From contig OX637287.1 in the NCBI GenBank assembly GCA_951799445.1, positions 42,251,724 through 42,315,723 on the forward strand: 64,000 nucleotides of DNA. The letters run 5' to 3'. Both the position numbers and the translations under genes were made by a program. The DNA is from Pseudisothecium myosuroides (lineage: Eukaryota; Streptophyta; Bryopsida; Hypnales; Lembophyllaceae). Shown here piece after piece: positions 22,393-37,137 of the stretch (position 1 is its first letter; each line of letters starts with the position of its first letter). The notes under the pieces were generated by a model that worked only from the letters and a program-made list of their open reading frames with translations, was not told the DNA's origin and did no database searches.

Positions 22393-25300
22393 ATGGAGAC
22401 GCCACAGCAGCTCCTGCTCCCCGCGCCTGCGTCGGCCAGCGTGGGCTCGACATACCAAGAGCCTTCACCAACGCACCAGCATCCCAATCCGCTGGAGGAG
22501 CCCGAGTACATCTGCCGCTACACTGTCACCAAGCATTCGTGGCGAGGGAAATACAAGCGCATCTTCTGTGTCTCCCCCACCCAGATTCTCACTCTCGACC
22601 CCACCACGCTCGCCACCACCAACGAGTACGACATTGGCACCAATTTCGAAGGCGCGGCGCCGGTGGCTGGGGGACGGGAGGATCCGCTGCAGCAGCATGC
22701 TCTCGAGTTCTCCATCAATGTGCGGAACGATGGGCGAGGGAAGTTCAAGCCCATGCGCTTTTCTTCGAGGTACTAATGACCTTTGGCTTTTACAAGCTGG
22801 TCCTTTGCACATTCTTCTAAACAGTTGTAGTTGCGAACAATTGTGGCGAACATCGTGTCGACTTTGTGCTGATGTTCAAACATGTTGTAGAAGGTAGAAG
22901 ATTCTTTTTCCGCCATTTTAAGCATTTCATCCAGTATGTGCTTTCATTGGGAAATCGCTTTCACTGTGGAGGGAGAATTTAGGTTACAAGAACCAAAGTC
23001 TCTTGAGATCAAATGTTTATCATTTTTTATGAGCTCCTTATTTAGTTTCGAAGTGGGAGGTTGTACACCACTGTAAGTAACAATAGGCAATCCTGTTTTT
23101 CATTCCATGATCAGTGGCCTTAGAAGTTTAGGGTACGCCACTTGGTAATTAAAGGCCAATCAAGTGTATTGGAAGAGATCAGCTGCTGTTGGTTACGGTG
23201 GCCAGTCAATAGGAGACGGGATCAAGTCTCTGACGGTTTTACTGTCCTCTAACTTGCAGGTATCGAGCAGCAATACTGACGGAATTGCATAAGCTAAGGT
23301 CCTTCAGAATACCTGGATCATCTCCTTTCGTTTCGGAGACTGCTGAGTTTCCTGTTCTTCAATTGAGGCGGCGTGCATCTGATTGGAGTCCTTTCGTATG
23401 GCTCTTTCTTCTTCGTTCTGGAAGTTCTCAAGTCTTTCATTCTTCTCTTTTGTAGACTTTACAAATCCCTAGTTTGAAATCATGCTCTACGCACTGGATC
23501 TCTGTGCAATCATGGGGACAATGGTATTTGACCCTCTTTGTCTTCTTTGTCCTTTAATACTCATTGGGTTGTTCTGGATGGTTTTAGGTCATGCGAATTA
23601 CTGCGATTGGTGTTGAAGCGCGGACTTCAAATGGCAATCTTCATTGGTGTCTCGATTTTCGTGATATGGACATTCCAGCCATCATCCTGCTGTCAGATGC
23701 CTATGGCAGGCGGGGCCAAGAAGGTGGAGGGTTTGTGTTATGTCCATTATTTGGTCGCAAGTGTAAAGCCTTCACCGCAGCTGCTGGGACTTCCAATTCC
23801 GTGATTCTGACCACCATGGTAACTTCTCGTCTTGGTGCTATGTCTCGAATGGGCGTTTTTATGGATATCCATGCTGTCTGAGATATGGTGCTGTGTGGTC
23901 ATTACCGAGTGCTTTCCGCTTGTTGTTGGAGACCCCTAATCCAGGTTTTACCTTAGGTGTTCTCTGCAGTTGTTTTGGATTTTTGGGACTGAGTTTTTGT
24001 GTCTCTTTTTAATGTCTGACAGACAAGGATGGCCAAATCGTCTGTTGGGATTTCACTTAACGTTGACTCAACAAAATCAATTGGTGCCCCAGAATTTTTG
24101 AAGCAAAGAGGTCAGTTTCTACTTGTCGTCGAACCTGCACGCCGGTATCTTGGTCTCAAACTTTGATTAAGTCATAATAACGTCAAGCGGTTTGTATCTG
24201 CGTATTGGTTTAAATTGTGGTTCTTTGAGACTATCTGACCATGTATCTATAACAGCGAAGACTGCAGTAGGCGCCGAAGAAACACCTGTCGGAGAGTGGT
24301 CAGTAACACGGGTGCGTACCGCTGCACATGGCACTGCTCACTCTGGGACAGTGCAGATCCTGTATGGGATCAAAGGTTTGGGCGGAGCCAGTGAATCTGT
24401 AGCAAGGCAGCTGGTTCTCACAAAAAGTTCATTGGTTGAGAGGCGGAAGAACAACTACGAGGTTAGCAAGAAAGTATACCAAGCTGTGGAGAAAATGGAA
24501 TGAGTGTCCTTGGCTGGGGTGTTTATCTAATTATTTGCTGATAATTTCCCATGTGACAATGTCTTCGACTTGTTTCCGATTCACTGTTACTTTCGATGTA
24601 TCTATATATGGATTGATGGTTGTTGCACTGCATTTGACTTGAAAATTGGCTTGAACATAACAAGATATGGATCTTGCAGGCGGTAATTGTCCGACCTTTA
24701 TCTGCGGTGACTGCTCTTGTTCGATTTGCAGAGGAGCCTCAAATGTTCGCCATTGATTTCAATGATGGCTGCCCAATGCATGTACGATTGTTATCAGCTA
24801 TTACATCTTCCATTGTTTGCCAGAGTCACTAACTGAGTACCTCCATCCTTTTGTTCTAGACTTGAAGAAGTGAGAACGTTTTTGCTTGCATTTTGACGCT
24901 CAATGTTAGATTGAGGGATTTCGACGAGTCAACAATATAGACGCATGCTAAAGAGCAGTTTGTCTATGGCCTGTGTAGGTTTATTCATGCACATCACGGG
25001 ATAATCTCTTGGCAGCAATGCGGGATACCATACAGACTGAGGTGGGTCCGATGATAGCCTTTTTTCATCGTTATCTTCGGGTCCTTTGGCGTGGTTGGTA
25101 TGTGCATGGCATTGATATTCTTATCTTACAGTGTGGAAGGCCATCGTTGTCATTTATAGGATGCCGTGCCAATGAATTCGGTGCATGTACTCCTACAGAT
25201 CCTTGCTTCTACCAATACGTACCTAGATCAATACGCAGTAAACAACCATACACTAACTACCTTGTCTTGGCAGGGTCAACGTCCTCTACCCATGCTGGCC

Positions 25301-28300
25301 AGAGTAACCATGCCAGGACACCGACTAGATCCTCCCTGTGGGCGTGTGATGCCCCATCCCTCCCCTGTGGCTGTAAGCGGTCACCATCGTTTGTTTGCGG
25401 ATGTAGAAGGAGAGGCCCTTCATGTGAAACACCTCACAGCGGCTGCCAAGGATGCGGTTGCTGAAGGTGGGTCCATCCCTGGTTCCAAAGCTCGTCTATG
25501 GAGACGCGTTCAGGAATTCAATGCTTGTGTGCCTTATGACGGCTTACAACCGCACATGGAAGTGACTGATGTTACTCTCATGACGCTATTGTCTATGTTA
25601 CCTGCCCCGACCAACTTACCTCCGGATAGTCCTCCTCCACCACCGCCATCTCCTAAAGCAGCTGGCACATTGGTGGGCTTAGTAGCTTGCTTACGTCGCT
25701 TGATGGGGTCTTCATATGCTGCGTCTTTAGTGTCTTCTTTGCCTGTTGCTGCGAACCGAATCATGGGTCTGATTCAGTCAGGATCAGACGCCGTGGCCAT
25801 GGAAGCGGCAGGACTTGTCGCCATGCTGATCGGAGGGGGCGCTGGCGAAAACCATATGTTGGCATTGTCAAGAGGCGAGAAACATGCAGGTGTCATCCTT
25901 GCGAAGTCTGCAATGCTTGGAAACCAGATCCACCTTATGATTCTTGTCTATCGCTTGAAACCAGCGTCTGTCTCTCCGTTGCTCTCTATGGCAATAGTTG
26001 AGGTTCTGGAGGCAATGCTATGTGAGCCACAAAGTGAGACAACGGACCACTCTACCTTTGTGGAGATGCTGCGTCTAGTGGCCGGCTTAAAACGTCGGTT
26101 GTTTGCACTCTTTGGGCACCCTGCTGAAGGAGTACGTGAAACTATAGCAGTCATCATGAGAGCCATTGCAGAGGAGGATGCTGTGGCTGCAGAGTCGATG
26201 CGAGATGCTGCGTTGCGGGATGGAGCGCTGTTGCGTCACCTTGTGCATGCTTTTTTCTTACCAGTTGGGGAGCGGAGGGATGTCAGCCGACAGCTTGTTG
26301 CTTTGTGGGCAGATGCACATCAACCGGCTCTTGATCTGCTCTCAAGGGTACTGCCTCCTGGACTTGTTGCATACCTTTACACGCAGCCTACAGATGAAGA
26401 GGATCTTGACGCTCAAAGTTTGGCGTTAAGCACGATCTCAGCCAAGAGAAAGCAACTGAGAATATTGCAACGGCGTAAGGGAAAAGTACCTCGGAAAAGC
26501 AGCACAAGCTCTTCACAAAATCCATTTTCAGCCCTACCTCTTGATATCGGGAATGTACAACAGCCACAACAAATTTCGAACCAAAATTCTCCAAGATCTC
26601 AAGGACCCACTGCCTCGTCTGAAGAGGAGAACGTTCATTCCAGTGCGAAAAGCTCGCTTTCTGCAATCGGTCCTTCTCAAGCTTTGCCTGCTTTGGTCCA
26701 AGCCGCAACTACAAATCCCTACACAAGTGGGGATCAGTATTTAGGAAGTGCAATACACGTCAACAATGGTTCAAGTGCCATCGATTCTCAGCCACCAGTT
26801 CCGGCACCGGCTCAGATAGCTACTGAAAATGTGGCTGTTGGATCTGGGTGTTTGCTTTGCAACTGGCCAGAGTTTTGGCGTGAGTTTGGATTGGATCACT
26901 CCCGTGCTGATCTGATATGGAATGCACGGACTCGTCAAGAGCTTCGGGAAACTCTACAAGCTGAAGTTCATCTTTTAGACGTCGAAAAAGAGCGAACTGT
27001 GGATGTGAGCGTCATTGAAAGAGTGTCTATAGCAGGAGATGTCACCGAATCTATTAGCCAACTTTCTTGGAATTATGCAGAGTTTGCAGTTCGGTACGCC
27101 AGTCTGGCAAAGGAGGTCTGTGTGGGACAATATTATCTCCGACTTCTTCTTGACAGTGGAAGCGGAGCTGAAGGTTTCCCTCTTCGTGATCCTGTTGTCT
27201 TTTTTCGGGCCTTGTATCATCGATTCCTTTGTGATGCTGACATTGGACTCACAGTCGAGGGATCTGCCTTAGAAGACCTTGGAGTCGACTGGTGTGACAT
27301 GGCTGGTTTGGATGGTTTTGGAGGAGGCGGGGGATCCTCAGTTCGGGAATTGTGTGCACGAGCTATGGCTATAGTTTATGAGCAACACTATCAAACGATT
27401 GGCCCCTTCGATGGAACGCCGCATATAACTGTGTTGGTCGATCGTACCAGTGACAGGGCTCTACGACATCGATGTCTGCTTCTCTTAAAGGTGAGGCATT
27501 TACGCTGCTGACCCCTTTCACCATGGTAGATTTAGGAGCTCCAATCAATTTTACGCTGTTCTACGCTTCCCCTTTTGACTGAGGTTCGAAAGCATTTCTT
27601 GCTGTTGGTTTCAGTCCCCAAAGGGCCAAAGGGACCAATTTGGGCCCGATCATTTTTTTGGCAGTTTTGAATAGCATATGTCCAATTTTATTTACTTTCG
27701 GACTAACATATGCTTTGGTCTTTACTGATTCTGGTGATATATGATGCGTCCTCATCCGAGTTATATTTTTCATAATACGATCAATTGTGTTGGTCTTTTT
27801 AAAATTATGAATCCTCGGTTCTTTATGGGTCAACGGATGATTGCCCCTCGAAACTTTCGTGTCAGCTCTTTCATCATCGTTGGAGCATGATTGAGGACTT
27901 CGACAATGAGTTTAGTTTTAAAAGAAATCTCGGGGTTGCCTTGGTAGAAGTATTAGTCTAATAAGCTACTTTTTTTTGGTGCACAGGCCCTTATGGTGGT
28001 ACCAGCAAATGCTAAGGCGTCAATTGCTGTTGGGGGTTGTGTTCTTGCTGTCGACCTCCTTACTACTGCTCATGAAGCGTCGGAGAGAACTGCTATACCT
28101 CTTCAGTCCAACTTGATTGCTGCCAATGCCTTTGTAGAACCACAGAAGGAGTGGCATTATGTTACCAAGGCTGGGGCTCAAGTAGGCCCTGTGGAGAAAG
28201 ATGTGATCAGACGTGCATGGTCAAAACAAGACATCGATTGGAATTCTAAATGTTGGGCTCAGGGCATGACAGAATGGAAACGTCTACGGGACATTCGAGA

Positions 28301-31300
28301 GTTACGATGGGCACTTGGAAGTGGAGTGGCGGTATTAACACCGGTGCAGGTCCGTTGATTGTTGAATAATACTACCTAGTTAACTTTGCACTATGTTAAC
28401 GACAACTTCTCCTGCTGGAGTTGCAAGACAGTGCGTAAGATATAACTGCGTGAATAGCACTTCCGCCACTTTTGAGCTTTTATTGAGCAAATGTGTAAAT
28501 AGAGGGAAGTGATGAAGCAATAGGAGTTTTGAATGGCTTCGTCTTGTTTTGCAATTTCTGGAGAGTTATTGGATTTTTTAGTGATAAAGATATACAAACT
28601 TGAAATATCTAGCTCAATAACTTTAAAAAAAATATTTATAGGAGCATCTGTTTGTTGGCAGGTAGGAGAGGTTGCGCTGTCTATCTTGCACAGCATGGTG
28701 GGAGTGCATTCTGACTTAGATGACGCTGGAGAGCTTATCACACCAACTCCTCGCGTAAAGCGCATTCTCACCAGTCCGCGATGCTTGAACCATATTGCTC
28801 AGGTAAGGAATTTTCGGCTTACTTTCATCTCTGTGATTTTAATGAGCTTTGTTTTATGTGTCCTGTAGTGAAGAGTGTTGAGTGCCGGCTGACAAACTTG
28901 TTGGGTTTTTTAGCTGTATTATTTTTTTGAGTATCATTGATGCGTGGATGTTCATTCTTTCTTCTACAGGCAATGTTGACCGGAGAGCCTGCACTCGTGG
29001 AAAATGCAGCTTCATTGCTGAAGGCAATTCTAACTAGAAACCCTAAAGCAATGGCGCGCCTGTACAATACTGGGGCATTTTATTTTGCTCTAGCATACGG
29101 CGGCTCAAACCTGGACTCTGTTGCACAGCTTTTTGCCTCCACTCATGCATACCAGGCCTTCCACGGGGGTGCTGATGCAGCAGTGGCATCCTCTCTTCCA
29201 TTGGCTAAAAGGAGTGTATTGGGGGGCCTATTACCTGAGAGTCTGTTATACGTATTGGAGAGGAGTGGCCCTTCTGCATTTGCGGCTGGTCTTGTAGCTG
29301 ATTCAGATTCACCGGAAATCATATGGACTCACAAGATGCGTGGAGAGCGTCTCATTGACCAGGTTCTTCTCCTTCTTGTCGCACCTTCTAGTTTTGTGGT
29401 ATCGCAAGTTCTGATCAATCGATTAGTGTTGAATTCGTTTTGCTAAACGGATGCTTGGTGCCTGACGGCGTAGGTTGCTAAAATGTGCAATTTCTTGTTT
29501 AAAGTTTGGAGAAGACAGACGTAGTGTTTCAGAAATTTTTATGGATCGGTTTGTACTCTGTCTCTGATAGCCTGGTGATTCGTGACTTTCTTGTCTGGCA
29601 TAAATTGTTTTATACGGCAGGTCTATAAACATCTTGGAGATTTCCCTCAAAAACTCCCACAGCACTGTCATGCTCTCTATGAGTATGCTCCCATGCCCCC
29701 TGTAACTTATCCTGAGCTTCAAGATGAGATGTGGTGCCACCGCTATTACCTCCGCAACCTATGCGATCAGATTCGCTTCCCAGATTGGCCGATTGTTGAG
29801 CATGTTGAGTTTCTTCAATCTCTGCTAACCATGTGGAGAGAGGAGCTAACTAGGCGACCCCTGGACCTGTCTGAAGAAGAGGCTTGTGCCATACTCGAAA
29901 TCTCTGCGGATGAAACTGAAGTTAGCGGTGAGAATAGTGAGAATGGTGGCGAAGAAAGTAAGACTAGCTCTGGTAAGATTTTTGGACGTGTTGATGAGGA
30001 AATTCTCAAACGCCAGTATCGAAGGTTGGCGATGAGATTTCATCCAGACAAGAACCCACAAGGGAGAGAGAAGTTTGTAGCTGTTCAGAAGGCCTACGAA
30101 CGACTACAGGTGAACACTGCAGTGTCTATGTGAAAAAGTTATTTGCATGCATGGACTGTGCTCTTGATTTCGCTTTGAAACCTGTGGAATTGAATATTAT
30201 AAAAGGCTTTTTGTCCTTTCGATTTTCAAAAGGACTAAACTTAAAGTAATGTTGGTTCGTTACAGGCCACGTTACAAGGTCTGCAAGGTCCTCAGCCTTG
30301 GCGGCTGCAGCTTCTGTTGAAAGCGCAATGCATCCTTTTCAGTAGGTATGGAACTGTTTTGGAGCCCTTCAAATATGCGGGATATCCGATGCTGCTGAAC
30401 GTGATCACAATAGACGGTGATGATAACACTTTTCTTTCCCCAGAGCGAGCACCACTACTGGAGGCCGCCACTGAATTAATATGGCTTACGTAAGTGCCAA
30501 CTACTCTCTTGCTCTTTGTGATTGCATCCTTGGGCGACATGGAAAGGATGTTGACAGGATTGTTTGTCTCTGCAGATGTTGTTCTTCTGCATTGAACGGA
30601 GAGGAGCTGGTACGCGACGGAGGTATATCGTTACTCGCCACTTTACTGGCTCGGTGTATGAGTGTTGTTCAAAGGACTACACCCTTTACAGATCCAGCTG
30701 CTGTGATTGTGAGCAACATTATGCGCACTTTTTCGGGTACTTTTTCTCTCATGCTCAGTGCTTTTTTGTTTATTTACCGAAGGTTTCGATAAAGATGTCT
30801 GGACCTTCTTATTAAAATTATCCGCAATTTTAGGTTGATAAAAATTCATCGTTTATGGCTTTTGAAGTTTACTGCTGTTGTGGCTTTTCATTCAGAGCCT
30901 TGCATTTTCATGGGTATGCATGCAGTTTTCATTTATAACTTACGGAGGTGTTGGTTGTTTGCCAGGTTTGAGTACATTCGAAAGTGCACGTCAAGAGATG
31001 CTACATTATGCAGGATTTACAGTTGATGTTGTACACTGCTGTGAACTGGAGTTGGTCACAACAGCGGTTGAGGCTGCATTACAAACCGTTGCTCATTTGG
31101 CAGCATCACCCAAACTTCAAGATGCTCTCTTGAAGGCTGGAGTGATCTGGTCAGTCTCCTTTGCCTAGTCATTTGAATGTTGTGTTCCGTTCAAATTAAT
31201 ATTTTTAGTCGTAATGCCAAATGTTTTCTATATCCAATCTATTTGCCAATGGTGCTTATGCAATTCGAATGTAGTTGCCTTAAGATTTGAGATCCGTAAC

Positions 31301-34300
31301 AATATTTCTATTTAGGCGCCAAGGTTATAGAATTCTACTGCGTAATTTTTGTCCATGATGTTGGGGATCTAACTGACTATGATCTATTGAATTTTGATAT
31401 CCATGACTGTTTTTTTCAGGTTCCTGACGCCTCTGCTTTTTCAATACGATTCCACAGCTGAACACAGCTCTGCGAGTGGACCACAAATTGGGAATAGTAT
31501 TCAAACTGCAAAGAATATGCATGCAATGCTTGCAGTGCGTGCACTAGCAAGATTAGCTGGTCTTCTGGAGGATGATCTTTTTACTCCTCCCAATGAAACT
31601 GCTGCCAAAGCTTTGCGGGAGATGTTAACGCCAAAACTTGCGGCCATGTTGAGTAACGAGTCCCCTAGAGACTTGCTTCGAAATCTCAACTCTAATGTTG
31701 AGTCTCCTCAGGTCTGTTGGTTTTCATGCCTCAAATTCATGCTTCTATTTGTCAATGTTTAGGAGTGAACAGTGCAATAAGATCGAGGAAGACAGCATCA
31801 AGGCTAGTAAAAAATTAGGAACGATGCCAGGTTTATTTGGCAGTAGTCGTATCTTTGTAAGGCTCAAACTGCATAGCTTTCGTGACTACATCACACTGAC
31901 TTGAAGTGGTTGTTATGCAGATAATCTGGAACTCAGCAATGAGAGCTGAACTAATAAATTTTGTTGAGAACCAGCGTATGTCTCAGCTCGCGGACGGCAC
32001 GTATGACATGCAAGCAGCGCAGGACTTCAATTATAAGGTCCTCACGAGTGAGCTACATGTTGGAGATGTGTACTTGAGAGTTTATAATGAGCAGCCAGAT
32101 TCAGAAATTGCGAATGGCCAACATCTTTGTGAGGCTTTAGTAGATTATATCAGCAACGTTGTTGAAGCGAGACAGAGATTATCGGCAGAGGTTGAAGTTC
32201 TTCCAGAGCCTCAACCAATGCCACAGGCTGTCGCGGAGACCGGGGCAAGTGAAGATTCGGGACCTCCAGTGCCTCCAGATCCAATCGAAGATCCGACTGA
32301 AGGGAAATCCCAGACACAGGAAGGAGAGGAGAGAGGGGAAGATGTTCCTTCTGTAGCAACTGCTGCTGTAACTAGTCCAAGCTCTAACGAGTCACCCGGA
32401 AAGACTCTTGTCAAGAACCTCACTATGGCGCTGAAGGCATTACAGGTCTGATTAGAGTTCCAATCCTTTTATTTTTAGCATTATCCGCGTGCTTGTGGTG
32501 CTCTACGTTTGCATTGATGCTCTAATTGATTTCCTTCGTTGATTCATGAACAAAGCAACTGGTGAGGACGTTCTTATGAGTGCAACAGTAGTTAAGAGTG
32601 GTATTGGTTCATAGCTGCGTATTACAGATCCTTGTCATAGGGGTGAGTCTAATTTCAATTCATAATGCTTACCAATTCTCTCTGTACCCCTGATTTTTCT
32701 TTGCACTTCTTGAAAATAAGAAAGTGCTTATGGCATTATCATTTGTTGTGCTTGCAGAATATCTTGAGTGCAGATTCAGAGCTCACATCAGTTTTCTCTT
32801 CCAAAGAAAGACTCGCACCTCTGCTGAGTTGTTTATTGGATACTGGACCTTCTAGTGCCGAAGTGCCACAACTTTGCCTCGACGTTCTTGCACGACTCAC
32901 TATGCAAGCATCGTGTGTGGAAGCTTTGGTAGCTGATCGTTCAGCGTTACTTCTCCTCCTCCAGTTGTTGCACTGTGCTCCTTCTTGCAGGTCAGACGCT
33001 TTACGGGTTCTGTACTCCCTGGCAAGCACCTCCGAACTTGCTTGGGCAGCTGCTAAGCATGGGGGAGTGGTGTACATACTTCAACTTGTTCTACCTGGCC
33101 AAGGTTTGTGATTAGACGATCGGGAAATTTTTACATCACGTAGTATGCTTATGTTGGTCATTAAGTTAAGCAGGAATGAATTAGGATTAAATTTTAATAA
33201 TAATGGAATGCAGGAAGGAGTGCAAAGTAGCCTACATTTTAGTACTTTTCTAATCCTTATGTTATAAGGTATTTTTGCGTAATGCATTAGGACTTCTTAA
33301 GTATTTGTTACTGCGCTGAAATGATCGCACAGAATTAATTTATGGAGCTTTTCTGTTTGTTGAAGGTATGTTGTGGGTTCCTGATTTAGATTGAAAGTTT
33401 GTTGAGTTCAACTCTTTATTCGTATGGGTATTACCATGTGCCTGACGTCATCATTACTGATTTTTATTTTCTTACATATCTTCATTTTCAGAAGAAGTCT
33501 CTAGTCAGACGAGGATAGCAGCGGCATCCTTGTTAGGAAAGCTTGTGGGGCAACCCATGCACGGACCTCGAGTAGCCATCACTGTGGCACGGTTCCTTCC
33601 AGATGGATTGGTTTCTTCCATCCGGGATGGGCCAGGGGATGCAGTAATAGCAGCCCTGGAGCAAAGTAGCGAGACTCCGGAGCTTGTATGGAGCCCTGCA
33701 ATGGCGGCATCTCTTGGTGCGCAGCTGGCCACCATGGCAGCTGATCTTTACAGAGAACAATACAGAGAACAAACCAAAGGCAAAGTGGTGGAGTGGGATC
33801 TCCCTGAGAATTCGTCTGGGCAGCAAGACGTTAACGAAGAGCCTCAGGTGCTTTTTCTTCCACATTTTTGTAGTTTTCACTCTTGTACATGAGAATGTTT
33901 TGCGATGCAATAGACATTGTCTCATTATAGCTTCTTCATTGTATGATATCATTCCTCTGTTCTTGTTTCATGTCTTGTTTCTCCTACGAAGATTCATTGG
34001 TTTGGTTTATTTACCTCTGTCAGGTTGGTGGAGTGTACGTTCGGTTGTTTCTCAAGGATCCAAAGTTTCCTCTCAGGAACCCAAAGCGGTTCTTAGAAGG
34101 CTTACTGGACCAATACGTGACAGCAGCTGCAGCTACGCATTCAAGGGGTGGATCTCAAGTGGACCCCCAGCTTCCATTACTTCTCTCCGCTGCCCTAGTG
34201 TCACTTCTACGTGTGCAGCCTCTACTTGCGGACCATGTTGCCCATTTGGGGTATGTGCCGAAGCTGGTTTCAGCGATGGCTAATGAGGGCCGTATCGTCT

Positions 34301-36015
34301 CCTCGGCATCTTCTCAGAATGTTTTAGCCAAGAGCGAAAGCCGAGGCAGGGACCCTAGTTGGGACGTTGAAGATGCGGAAGGCTTGTTTGGAAATCAGAC
34401 TCCTCAAGAACAGGTTCGATTGAGCTGCCTCAGGGTGTTGCACCAGTTGGCTGCTTCCACGCCTTGTGCAGAAGCTATGGCTACACCGGGAATGGGCTCG
34501 CCTCAGGTTCGTAATTAATTTTACGGAACTTCATTTTGTTCATTTTAATGCTAGTCCCACTCCCTTTGCTTTGGCTTGGCAATGTCTGCATTTAATTTCT
34601 CAATACACTATGTTTGGTATCTTTTAATGGACCTTAGTTTACTGTGTTCTTATTATTGCCTATTCTTGCCGATAGGCCCTTTCTGTATGGTTTTACCGGT
34701 CATAATTTTGTCTGCACTTTGCCATTTTTGGCTCCCTGATGCCGTTCTGCATTTATTCAATGTCGAGACCAAATAATTTCAGGAGATTTGTTTCATAATG
34801 ATCTGTTTCGGATGAACCTCAGATTGTACCACTTTTAATGAAGGCCATAGGATGGCCTGGAGGCAGTGTCTTGGCCCTGGAAACACTCAAGAGAGTGGTT
34901 GCTGCAGGCAATCGCGCCCGTGATGCACTTGTCGCTCAAGGATTGAAGTAAGCATCGTCTTGCATGTTCTATTATGAACTCCTTTTTTGGCTCTCTGTTT
35001 ATATATTTATGCAAGTAGCATCCTGAATTATTGGTGTTATTATATGGTTTGACTATACTTGGCTAGCTATTTTAGCACTAAAAGAACTTTACTTTTTACG
35101 GATGCTGAGCTATCGAGGATGTATTTTTCTTTCGTCAACTTGATTTTGATTTTGATATTCCGACTTCGTGATTTGTAGAGCGGGTTTGGTGGAAGTTCTG
35201 CTCGGTATTTTAGACTGGCGAGCTGGAGGAAGGAATGGACTAATGTCTCAGATGAAATGGAATGAAAATGAAGCCTCTGTAGGGCGTGTTTTGGCTGTTG
35301 AGGTATATTATGCCACACCTCAGCTTCCTCTTGCAAGGTTTCTTTATTATTTGACCTTCAGGTAGTTGATTTTCAGCTTGAAAGGCCATCATGCAGCCCA
35401 GTTAAGACTCCTGTGTGTGATCGATGATCATCAGATTTATGTTCATGTCAGTGTTTCGCTGCGTTGACTTCTTGAGTTGGTAAGGTTGCTCCTCTGAGAA
35501 ACCTAAACAACCTCTCATGAGATTCAGGGTTGGATAATTTTGGGTGCAGGTTTTACAAGCCTTTGCTGGCGAGGGTGCTCATTCTGCTAGAGTTCAAGAT
35601 GTTTTATCATCATCAGATGTACGATCTCTTTTTCATACCTTATCAGTGAAAGCTCGCTCTGTATTCCCTAGTCATATTGATATGTCGTGCTGATGGTTAC
35701 AGGCACCTCTAGGTTTACCAAAGAAAAAATAATTTTTTTTCTGTGCTTCAATTCGGGGTTTTGTTTATAGGGAATGCTGATAAAAATGAGTTCCTGTTTT
35801 GGATATGTTAGGTGTGGAGTGCGTATAAGGACCAAAAGCATGATCTTTTCCTACCTTCAAATGCTCAAACTGCGGCAGCAGGTATAGCTGGTCTCATTGA
35901 GGGCTCCTCCGGAGTTGTAAAATATGCTCTTCCTCAACCTTCTTCTCGATCAGCAATGGTTAGGCTTTCTGGCACCCATGCTTCAGATACCAATGGAGCT
36001 GGAAGACAGCCGTGA
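22393..36015 (+). CDS. GRV2: GRV2/KAM2, plant RME-8 (DnaJ subfamily C13) endosomal protein
   Basis: 24 exons give an uninterrupted 2,632-aa product (Arabidopsis GRV2 is about 2,550). Exons: 22393-22769, 23260-23395, 23588-23818, 24023-24110, 24256-24461, 24680-24781, 24979-25041, 25274-27490, 27987-28349, 28662-28802, 28970-29362, 29621-30109, 30266-30489, 30576-30736, 30966-31149, 31420-31711, 31921-32445, 32758-33103, 33492-33847, 34024-34506, 34823-34947, 35179-35302, 35550-35618, 35812-36015. All introns are GT-AG and all phases agree. Visible parts: the N-terminal RME-8 region from about residue 38 (HSWRGKYKRIF); IWN-type repeats near 949, 1426, 1891 and 2245; a GYF_2-like domain about 1195-1249 (EWHYV...VGPVEKDVI); and a J domain ending around 1600 with HPD at 1580-1582. 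Variable linkers lie near 800-920 and 1980-2040. RME-8/GRV2 works with Hsc70 on endosomes; Arabidopsis mutants are defective in vacuolar sorting and gravitropism. The start is the only in-frame ATG in exon 1 before the conserved region. Confidence 0.96.
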
Positions 36016-37137
36016 GCCTTTGTTATCCTCCTCTGTCTGGGGAACGTCTCTATTTCCAGTGTAGAGTGTTCATTTTGTACACTTGCGATGATTCCTTCTA
36101 TTCATTTGTAATCATTCAGGCCTAGCCTGGATGACCTCCAGGTTCATATATGTGGTGAAGTTAATATAGATCTAGGATTATTTGGGGTATTAATATTGAA
36201 GTTCAACTTCATTAGCCCGCCTGTCTTAGCTCGTAAGAGGTTTCTTTTTGCTTAACTGTATATAAAAGTTCACTATTAGGTTCTATGCGTCGGTGTTTTT
36301 CCAGCCTCTTGTGCGGAGTGTTCTTTTCAAACACTTGTATCCACTTTGGAGCTTCGTACTTCAGACTCTTTTTATGTCTGTTGTGTATGCTTGCTTTCAA
36401 GATTGTTGATTAACATTTTTCTTGGTGCAATAGTTGGTAGCAAGCTACTTAATTTTAGAACCGGAGAAATTGGCTACATTTCATAGCTACCAAAATAGGA
36501 TCGAGGTTTTTCCATATTGGATTATCACTATCAGGCTTCCATGTGTTAATGGCAGTAATGTGATGCAACTCACAAGAAAATCAAACCTGTTACGTAACAG
36601 TATTATTCTAGTAGTTTGAACGAGCCAGTACTTTTTCAACCTAAGCACTTGTCCTATTTCCATTGCACAGCATGGAGAGAGACAGAGTTGAGTGCATCAA
36701 TTGTTATTTGCTAGTGATACATTACATTGCTCATGGATCCAAATTGTACATCATCTCCTGCTGTATTCTGGATCGAACTGGTGGAGGTTAAGTAATTGAC
36801 AATGCTCCCAACCTACGTACTTTTGTTCATTGAAGGACTGAGATTCTCTCTTCCGATTCAATGAGTGGTGATTACTACTACCTATAATTCCTCATCATTA
36901 CCTTTCAACATGCCTATGGGGTCATGCTGCTTGATGTACAGATTGCAACCAAATTACTACTTATAATTTACCAAATAAGCAGCAAAAAAATGTTCCAGAA
37001 GCAGGAAAAAAAACCTATTGCCGCAATATTCTCCATGACTAGAAATTGCTTGTAGATTACACTTCACGATAGCCCGCATTGTGCGTAGCCATGGTGATAA
37101 GTAACCCTCTTTTTGGTACACAGTGAAAAGCCGGATA
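36016..37137. other. Convergent intergenic region, GRV2 3' side
   Basis: The first few hundred bases are the likely GRV2 3' untranslated region. They are T-rich with TTTGTAAT-like motifs near 36105. No gene is recognised in the remainder. Confidence 0.35.

Noticed and set aside
22208..22897. 229-codon plus-strand frame beginning before GRV2 exon 1
   Set aside because: It begins without ATG and is out of frame with the conserved RME-8 N terminus; it is a shadow of exon 1 and its leader.
23461..23530. Possible small exon between GRV2 exons 2 and 3 (AG at 23455, GT after 23522)
   Set aside because: Joining exon 2 directly to exon 3 aligns residue for residue with the family, and the frame closes without it.
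27491..27986. GRV2 intron 8 contains CCCCAAAGGGCCAAAGGGACC, resembling family A ends
   Set aside because: No inverse partner and no interior landmarks of the family nearby.
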